6,917 nt of DNA from Anaerolineae bacterium. Lineage in GTDB: Bacteria > Chloroflexota > Anaerolineae > B4-G1 > SLSP01. Position numbers and translations under genes: made by a program. This document shows positions 1 to 4,906 of this stretch, in pieces; the first letter of the stretch is position 1, and the number at the start of each line of letters is the position of its first letter. The stretch is from assembly GCA_016927095.1 (NCBI GenBank), contig JAFGNI010000508.1:1-6917 (forward strand), given 5' to 3'. Below the pieces are notes generated by a model that worked only from the letters and a program-made list of their open reading frames with translations, had not been told where the DNA came from and did no database searches.

Positions 1-197
1 CGAGGCCCAGATGCCAGGCATCCGCTGCATCGACCCACGCAGGCCAGAGATGGCCTTGTCGATCAGGTGATAAGTCGTGCCGCCGGAGGTCGTGTGGCGA
101 CGCGCCCTCCCACCAGCACACGGTGGCAGCGTCCACTAAGTTGACGCGATCGCCGGGCTGTGTACCTGAACCGCTCCTGTGGTGCACCGTACCCTCC

Positions 198-1079
198 CTA
201 CCAGGTCCGTTCCTTCAACAGCTCCTGGATCGCATCGCGAGGCACCGGCAGCGCGTCGATATGACTCTCCAGCCAGCGCGAGAAGTCGGCCTCGATGTCG
301 TCGGTCCAGCGCCGGTCGATCTGGCCCGGGGTGTAGATGCCCTCCCGGAGGCGCTGCTTGCCGAACATATCCCGCAACCGCACCAACTCCGAGGTCTTAA
401 CGACCTTCTCCACGAGGTGTGGGGGGATGAAGATCACGCCCTCGTGCTGGCCCAGCACCACATCGCCGGGCATCACGGTCACCTGACCAATCCGCACCGG
501 GCAGTTGACGCCGACAAGCATGATGGTGGGTGAGGCGTAGGTCGGGTGGAAGCCCCGGACAAAGCTAGCGAAACCCTGGATCTCCTGAATGCCATCCAGA
601 TCGCGCACCGAGGCGTCATGCACGATTCCCTTGCCGGACTTAGCGTAAATCGCCGTCGCGAGGTTGTCGCCCACGATCGGCCCCTGATCGTGCTTACCAA
701 AGACATCGGCAACATAGACATCACCTTGGACCAGCATATCGATCGGCCAAGAGATCTGGTCGCCGATGCAGCCGGCGCGCTCGCCCTTCTGCTCCATCAG
801 CGCCCGCATCGCCGGACGCCGCGGCATGTACATCGCCGTCAGCGCGCGCCCGACCAGCGTCTCGCCAGGATGGGTGCACACAAAGCCATCCGCATACTGC
901 CACTTGTAGCCCGCGCCGTTGAGCACGCCCCAAGCCTGCGTCAACGTCACCTGCTCAACCCGCGCCAGCATCGCATCCGGCACCATCGGTCGCCCATCGG
1001 GGAACCGTTCCCCGGTCCACTCGCTCGTGTAATCAATGATCTCATCCGGCGTCATATTGAGAGGCGCAAACTTCTCCAT
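198..1079 (-). CDS. RraA-like / HMG-aldolase family protein (probable metal-dependent aldolase or lyase)
   Basis: This 293-residue protein belongs to the RraA-like fold, which includes E. coli RraA and the metal-dependent 4-hydroxy-4-methyl-2-oxoglutarate aldolases. The family aldolase signature D-x20-R-D is intact: Asp138 in the GDNL loop, then Arg159-Asp160 in the ASVRD segment. A PGDVVLG strand turn (residues 204-210) is also typical. An intact signature favours a catalytic aldolase or decarboxylase over a non-enzymatic RNase E inhibitor. The protein is longer than the usual 160-240 residues, with about 40 extra N-terminal residues (including GERFPDGRP, 23-31) and a C-terminal tail of about 60. 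The ATG start at 1079 has a good Shine-Dalgarno seven bases upstream, and the stop is TAG. It follows the enolase-superfamily gene on the same strand, so it probably cleaves that enzyme's keto-acid product. Family call is firm; substrate is unknown. Confidence 0.9.
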   Translation of the reverse strand: MEKFAPLNMTPDEIIDYTSEWTGERFPDGRPMVPDAMLARVEQVTLTQAWGVLNGAGYKWQYADGFVCTHPGETLVGRALTAMYMPRRPAMRALMEQKGERAGCIGDQISWPIDMLVQGDVYVADVFGKHDQGPIVGDNLATAIYAKSGKGIVHDASVRDLDGIQEIQGFASFVRGFHPTYASPTIMLVGVNCPVRIGQVTVMPGDVVLGQHEGVIFIPPHLVEKVVKTSELVRLRDMFGKQRLREGIYTPGQIDRRWTDDIEADFSRWLESHIDALPVPRDAIQELLKERTW

Positions 1080-1085
1080 TCAGTG

Positions 1086-1093
1086 TCTCCTTT
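1086..1093 (-). promoter_or_regulatory. Ribosome binding site of the RraA-like gene
   Basis: On the minus strand this reads AAAGGAGA, close to the ideal Shine-Dalgarno. It sits about seven bases before the ATG at 1079 and fixes the start of the RraA-like gene. It lies downstream of the heptamer hairpin, so the ribosome site itself is outside the stem. Confidence 0.75.
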
Positions 1094-1110
1094 GTCGAAG
1101 GGGAAAGGGA

Positions 1111-1204
1111 TAGGGGACAAGGGACAAGGGATAAGCAAACCACGGCGGATCACGTCGCATCGCCAGCCACCTACTCTGCCCTATCCCCTGTCCCCTGTCC
1201 CCTA
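1111..1204 (-). repeat. Heptamer-based inverted repeat (25-bp stem, 44-nt loop) between two operon genes
   Basis: Two arms (1111-1135 and 1180-1204) are built from tandem heptamers of the type GGGGACA/GGGGATA and are inverted relative to each other. At DNA level the arms differ at three positions. In RNA copied from the minus strand, the direction of the flanking genes, all three become G-U wobble pairs, so the stem is unbroken for 25 bp. The stem begins exactly at the TAG stop codon of the upstream enzyme gene. No U-run follows it, so it is not a classical terminator. It could partly terminate transcription, protect mRNA ends, or be a dispersed genomic repeat. Similar G-rich heptamer repeats (STRR) are known from cyanobacterial intergenic regions; a relationship is not shown here. 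Confidence 0.8.
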
Positions 1205-2359
1205 CCTCTGCACCTGCACAGCGTAATGCCCCTCAACATACGGGAACCGCGCCTCGAGGTCCTCCGCCAGCTCAACGCCGAAGCCGGGTTTGTCCGGCAG
1301 GAGGAGATAGCCATCCGCGATGACGGGCTTCTCGGCCAGAATGGCCCACTGGAGCGGGCCCTGGATCTGGCAGAGCTCCAGCATGAGCGGTTGGGGGAGC
1401 GCGGCGACGTAGTGCGCGTGGGCCATCGCCATCAGGCCGTTGTGCCAACTGTGCGGCGCCGCCGGCACGCCATAGCGGTGCGCGATCTCGGCGATGCGCA
1501 TCGCCTCGGTCAGGCCGCAGAGCGCCGCGTCCGGCTGAACGATGTCGTAAGCTTTGGCATCAAGGTAGGGCCGGAACTGCTCCAAGGTCGTGAAGACCTC
1601 TCCTCCGGTGATCGGCATGTGCACCGCCGCTGCTAGGCGGGTATGGGCCTCGATCATCTCGCGCGGCATAGGCTCCTCGAAGAAGGCAAAGCCGAGGCGG
1701 TCCAGCTCCAGCGCAATCGCTCGCGCCTGCTCCTCCGTGAGCCGGCAGTTCCCGTCGAGCATCAGATCCATCCGCCCGTCGACCGCCTGGACCAGCTCGC
1801 GGACCAGGCCCAGGAAGCGGTCCACAGTGACACCATCCCATGCCCACTCGGTGCCGATCCGGAACTTCATCGCCGTGAAACCCTGTGCGATGGTGTCGAG
1901 CGCCTCATCGATGAGCTGCTCGGGACGGTCACGCCAGTCATAGCGGCACCCCGTGGAGGCGTAGAGCCGCACCCGGTCCAACGGCTTACGCCCGGCGGCG
2001 TCCGCCAGGAGGTCGGCGACCCGCTTGCCGGCAAGCTTGCCCCGCAGATCCCAGAGCGCGCAATCGATCCCTGCAACCGCCGCGTCATGCGCGCGCCCCT
2101 GGCCATTGGGATGCGGCACGATACCTAGATCCCACGGGTCGCGCCCGATCAACGCCGGCGCCAGCCAGTCGACCCAATCGCGTATGAGGAGGGGCCAGCC
2201 ATAGGCACTGGCCTCCGCAAAACCGAGCGTACCATCGTCGGTATGGATGACGACGATGGCGCAGTCGGCCTTGACGGTGCGATAGCGTGCGGTAACCCAT
2301 TGCCGCTCGGGCTCGTGCATCCGAGAAAGACAGAGCGTTTCCAGTTTGGTGATCTTCAT
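1202..2359 (-). CDS. Mandelate racemase/muconate lactonizing enzyme-type protein (probable acid-sugar dehydratase)
   Basis: This 385-residue enolase-superfamily enzyme has an N-terminal capping domain (about 1-125) and a TIM-like barrel (about 130-360). All expected active-site positions of the mandelate racemase subgroup are present: K165-x-R167 after the second strand, metal ligands D202 (in LDGN), E228 (in FFEEP) and E254 (in GGE), the D277/H303 dyad (QPDA and APHSW), and E328. Spacing closely follows mandelate racemase (164, 166, 195, 221, 247, 270, 297, 317). This chemistry abstracts a proton alpha to a carboxylate; most members with an Asp-His dyad dehydrate sugar acids to 2-keto-3-deoxy acids, in the cytoplasm with Mg2+. 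The ATG at 2359 has AGGAG five bases upstream. The frame stays open to 2566, but that stretch crosses a terminator and looks non-coding. The gene ends in TAG, which also begins a hairpin. Exact substrate is not determinable. Confidence 0.93.
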   Translation of the reverse strand: MKITKLETLCLSRMHEPERQWVTARYRTVKADCAIVVIHTDDGTLGFAEASAYGWPLLIRDWVDWLAPALIGRDPWDLGIVPHPNGQGRAHDAAVAGIDCALWDLRGKLAGKRVADLLADAAGRKPLDRVRLYASTGCRYDWRDRPEQLIDEALDTIAQGFTAMKFRIGTEWAWDGVTVDRFLGLVRELVQAVDGRMDLMLDGNCRLTEEQARAIALELDRLGFAFFEEPMPREMIEAHTRLAAAVHMPITGGEVFTTLEQFRPYLDAKAYDIVQPDAALCGLTEAMRIAEIAHRYGVPAAPHSWHNGLMAMAHAHYVAALPQPLMLELCQIQGPLQWAILAEKPVIADGYLLLPDKPGFGVELAEDLEARFPYVEGHYAVQVQR

Positions 2360-2364
2360 CGGAT

Positions 2365-2372
2365 CTCCTCTC
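2365..2372 (-). promoter_or_regulatory. Ribosome binding site deciding the start of the enolase-superfamily gene
   Basis: The minus strand reads GAGAGGAG, with AGGAG five bases before the ATG at 2359. It supports this start over any upstream start in the same open frame, and the protein from this point begins directly with the family's N-terminal strand (MKITKLETL). Confidence 0.75.
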
Positions 2373-2377
2373 AGCAG

Positions 2378-2394
2378 ACTGTAGCGCGCACAGT
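2378..2394. promoter_or_regulatory. Possible operator: ACTGT-N7-ACAGT palindrome
   Basis: Perfect 5-bp inverted arms (2378-2382 and 2390-2394) are separated by seven bases. The site lies between a possible promoter and the ribosome binding site of the enolase-superfamily gene, close to where transcription would begin. Such a place suits a repressor of a catabolic operon. The arms are short and could occur by chance, and no regulator gene is in the window. Confidence 0.3.
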
Positions 2395-2400
2395 GCCACC

Positions 2401-2429
2401 TTTGTACACCGTCGCCACGAAATCCACAA
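2401..2429 (-). promoter_or_regulatory. Possible sigma-70-type promoter of the dehydratase/RraA-like operon
   Basis: On the minus strand, TTGTGG (2429-2424) is followed after 17 bases by TACAAA (2406-2401). Each box matches its consensus only partly (about 3/6 and 4/6), but the spacing is ideal. The position is right, just downstream of the hairpin ending the transporter operon and about 40 bases before the start codon. The -10 side overlaps a TGTACA palindrome (2403-2408). Confidence 0.3.
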
Positions 2430-2455
2430 CAGACAACCGTGCTGGCACGTGAAGA

Positions 2456-2493
2456 ACCGGGACGGGCGCGGCGGTCGCCGCGCCCGTCCCGGT
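2456..2493 (-). terminator. Strong GC-rich hairpin, probable terminator of the transporter operon
   Basis: The arms 2456-2473 and 2476-2493 are perfectly complementary over 18 bp and almost entirely G/C, with a minimal central loop. The hairpin lies 36 bases after the stop codon of the adaptor gene. In the minus-strand direction it is followed by TCTTC, a short and imperfect U-rich stretch. In the plus direction no T-run follows. It probably ends the permease-adaptor transcript and insulates the downstream catabolic operon. Confidence 0.7.
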
Positions 2494-2529
2494 GTGGTCG
2501 GCCTGTCCCGAGACTGAGTTTATGCTCCG

Positions 2530-4833
2530 CTACGGATGAAACTCGACAACCGCCGACATCCCCCATCTTAGGGCTTCCGGCTGCTCAGCTAGCGCGATCG
2601 TGACAGGATAGGTGACATCTTCTCGGTAGAGCTCCTGCTGAAGGCCCACGCGCACCACCGTGCCGGACAGAGCCTGGTCCGGTAACGCATCCAGCTTGAT
2701 GGTTGCTGGCTGGCCTGGCATCACATGCACCACATCCACCTCCATCAGGTTCACCGTCCGCAGCTCCAGATGATCCAAATCAGCGATCGTGACCACCGGC
2801 TGACCAGGTAGGAGGTAATCCCCCACCTCAACGGCGAGGGTGGCGATCGTGCCGCTCTGCGGCGCACGGACCACAGCGCGGGCTAGATCCTCCTCAGCTT
2901 GCGCCAGCGCTAGGATCGCCTGTGCGACCACCGCCTCGGCGACCGCGACAGTCTCTGTCCTCGGACCGGCGCGCAGTAGCGCCAGCTTGGCCTCCGCAGC
3001 CGCACGGTTGGCTTCGGCGGTGCGCACCGCCGCTTCAGCAGCCTGAAGCCGCGCCCACCTCTCTCGGGGCACTGACGCTGCTGCCATCTCGATGGCGGCG
3101 ATCTCCTGGTTGGCAGCAGCCAGCTTCAGCCGCCATTCCGCGGCCCGCTCCTCGTCGCCATCATCCTCCGCCCAATGGAGATAGGCCTCGATCTCGCGCT
3201 TCTCGGCACCAGCAGCCGCCAGGGCCGACTCCAGGGCAGAGATCTCCGGTTCGCCCAGCTGTGCCGACAGGTGATCACGTTCTGCCATCACACGCGCCAC
3301 CTCCGCCTCTGCGACCTGGACCGCCGCTTCGGCTTCAGCGATGGTCTCGGGCTGCGCACCCGCTTGAGCAAGAGCCAGCGCCGCTTCCGCAGCGGCTAGA
3401 TCTGCCCTCGCCTCCGCCACAGCGGTCGCAAGCACGCCATCATCCAACTGCAGCAGGACATCGCCGCGTTCCACAAACGCCCCCGCGTGCACGGAGACCG
3501 CCGCTACCCGACCGGCGGTACTGGTCCCAACGTCGATGTCATGTGCCGGCACGACAACGGCTTCGGCGATAGGCCGGGCTTCGAAGGCGGGAGCGACTGC
3601 GGGTACCACCGCATCTGGCGACACGTCCCCAATCTCGACGTCCACGGTCATGCCCCAGCGCAACCAACTTGGCACGCTCTCCAGCTCTATGAGCACCGCG
3701 TAGGTGACGTCCCCCAGATAGTCACGACTCTGAGGCTCGATGTGGCTCACGCATCCGCGCATGGCGTGGTCCGGACGCGCGTCAGCACGGATCACGGCGC
3801 CCTGTCCTACGGCAACGCGGACGACGTCCAGCTCGGTCAGATCGCGCGTCCGGATCCGCAAATCGTCCAACGTCGCCACCTCTATCAACGGAGCGCCGGC
3901 ACTGACCGCCTCGCCGGCCTCAATCGGGCACGCGACCACGGTACCGTTGAAGGGCATCGTGAACGTGGTGGCTTCGAGGTGCGCCAAGGCCGTGGCCACC
4001 GCTGCCTGCGCCCTATCCACGGCAGCTCTGGCGACCGCAACCGTCTCGGATCTGCCACCGGCTACTGCCTGCTCACGGGATGCCAAAGCCGCATCAACCT
4101 GGGCCTCGGCTACGACGACGCCGGCCCGCGCGACCTCCTGCGAGGTCCCGCTCGCCCGCTGGATGGTGTCCAGCTGCACCTGGGCTGCCTCGAGATTGGC
4201 CATCGCAGCCGCCATCTTCGCGCGAGCCATCCCCTCAAAGGTCCCCAACGCCGGACAGATCTCACGCTTGGTGCCGTCCTCCTGTTGGACATCGTAGCAC
4301 TTCATTGTCTCATCGTGGGCATCCACCGCCGCATCATAGGCCACCTGGGCCGACAAGATGTCGGCCCGGGCTGCCGCGGCCTCAGCCTGCGTTCGCCCGG
4401 CGTATGAAGCGTTCAGGGCCGCGATGCTCTGAGAGAGCGCCGCCGTCGATGCCAGTACCTGGGCATCCATCAGCGCCAGCGTTTCAGGCCGGACCTCGGC
4501 GCGCGCCTCTGCCAACTTGGCCTCAGCGACTGCCAGCGCCGCTTCAGCTTGCCGGACCGCCATGCCAGCATCCTCTGCGTCGAGCGCTATGATCGGACCA
4601 CCCGATGACACCCAGTCGCCCTCCTCAACCAACACGTCGGTCACCTGGGAGGCAGCGGGCGCACGCAGCGTCAGCCAACGCGAAGGCTCAACGCTACCCT
4701 CCGCAACGACCGTCGCCCTATCCACCGTGACCGGCGGCAGGATCGGCGCATGCGACGCCGCCCGCCCCGGTAGCGCGCCGCATCCGGTCAGAAAGATAGC
4801 CACCACTAGGACACAACACATTCGTTGTTTCAT
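2530..4833 (-). CDS. Tandem-duplicated HlyD/MacA-type membrane fusion lipoprotein
   Basis: This 767-residue ABC-exporter adaptor has a lipoprotein signal peptide with lipobox LTGC (lipidated Cys18). Two complete HlyD-type modules follow. Module 1 (about 37-403) has half-lipoyl segments at 51-85 and 291-325 flanking an Ala/Glu-rich coiled-coil hairpin, then a beta-barrel region. Module 2 (about 422-767) repeats this, with lipoyl halves at 431-465 and 653-690. Residues 320-400 align without gaps to 684-764; I count about 40 of 81 identical, including DVTY and LRWGM in both copies. Each hairpin carries two ETVA/ETLA-type motifs (near 117, 263, 496 and 627). Usual adaptors are about 350-480 residues with one module. 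The ATG at 4833 is chosen for its signal peptide and an AAGGGGG site six bases upstream; starts at 4839 and 4914 are possible. It probably docks on the periplasmic or outer face of the permease encoded just upstream. Confidence 0.92.
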   Translation of the reverse strand: MKQRMCCVLVVAIFLTGCGALPGRAASHAPILPPVTVDRATVVAEGSVEPSRWLTLRAPAASQVTDVLVEEGDWVSSGGPIIALDAEDAGMAVRQAEAALAVAEAKLAEARAEVRPETLALMDAQVLASTAALSQSIAALNASYAGRTQAEAAAARADILSAQVAYDAAVDAHDETMKCYDVQQEDGTKREICPALGTFEGMARAKMAAAMANLEAAQVQLDTIQRASGTSQEVARAGVVVAEAQVDAALASREQAVAGGRSETVAVARAAVDRAQAAVATALAHLEATTFTMPFNGTVVACPIEAGEAVSAGAPLIEVATLDDLRIRTRDLTELDVVRVAVGQGAVIRADARPDHAMRGCVSHIEPQSRDYLGDVTYAVLIELESVPSWLRWGMTVDVEIGDVSPDAVVPAVAPAFEARPIAEAVVVPAHDIDVGTSTAGRVAAVSVHAGAFVERGDVLLQLDDGVLATAVAEARADLAAAEAALALAQAGAQPETIAEAEAAVQVAEAEVARVMAERDHLSAQLGEPEISALESALAAAGAEKREIEAYLHWAEDDGDEERAAEWRLKLAAANQEIAAIEMAAASVPRERWARLQAAEAAVRTAEANRAAAEAKLALLRAGPRTETVAVAEAVVAQAILALAQAEEDLARAVVRAPQSGTIATLAVEVGDYLLPGQPVVTIADLDHLELRTVNLMEVDVVHVMPGQPATIKLDALPDQALSGTVVRVGLQQELYREDVTYPVTIALAEQPEALRWGMSAVVEFHP

Positions 4834-4839
4834 CGTCAT

Positions 4840-4846
4840 CCCCCTT
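4840..4846 (-). promoter_or_regulatory. Ribosome binding site of the adaptor gene
   Basis: The minus strand reads AAGGGGG six bases before the ATG at 4833. The alternative ATG at 4839 directly abuts this site and would be badly spaced, so 4833 is preferred. Confidence 0.55.
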
Positions 4847-4853
4847 ATCGATA

Positions 4854-4876
4854 TCGCTTTGCGCGTGGGCAAGCGA
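4854..4876. repeat. Small hairpin in the permease-adaptor gap
   Basis: TCGCTT (4854-4859) and AAGCGA (4871-4876) are inverted; the stem can extend to about 8 bp with one bulged base. It lies in the 73-base gap between the permease stop and the adaptor start, just before the ribosome site. It may tune expression between the two genes, but it is weak and could be chance. Confidence 0.25.
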
Positions 4877-4906
4877 AGCCGTCGCCGGCCTTGTCGCGCC
4901 TCGGGC

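Noticed and set aside
129..147. GCGTC...GACGC inverted repeat after the RraA-like gene as a terminator
   Set aside because: The stem is only 5 bp with a 9-base loop and no T-run follows on either strand.
1..197. Search for tRNA, small RNA or CRISPR repeats in the left flank
   Set aside because: No cloverleaf, repeated unit or convincing structure was visible by eye; only short palindromes such as GGTGCACC.
546..1226. Plus-strand open frame of 226 codons
   Set aside because: It is fully antisense to the RraA-like gene and its upstream gap, has His/Arg-rich low-complexity content and matches no family. The minus-strand gene has clear motifs and a ribosome site.
2360..2566. N-terminal extension of the enolase-superfamily protein to an ATG at 2566
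   Set aside because: The extra 69 residues cross the terminator hairpin, overlap the end of the adaptor gene and resemble no family sequence. The ATG at 2359 has a good ribosome site and starts at the conserved domain.
3487..4407. Plus-strand open frame of 306 codons, plus several shorter plus frames over 2840-4592
   Set aside because: They are antisense to the adaptor gene. The repeated Ala/Glu codons of its coiled coils leave the opposite strand free of stops, giving Pro/Arg/His-rich meaningless translations.
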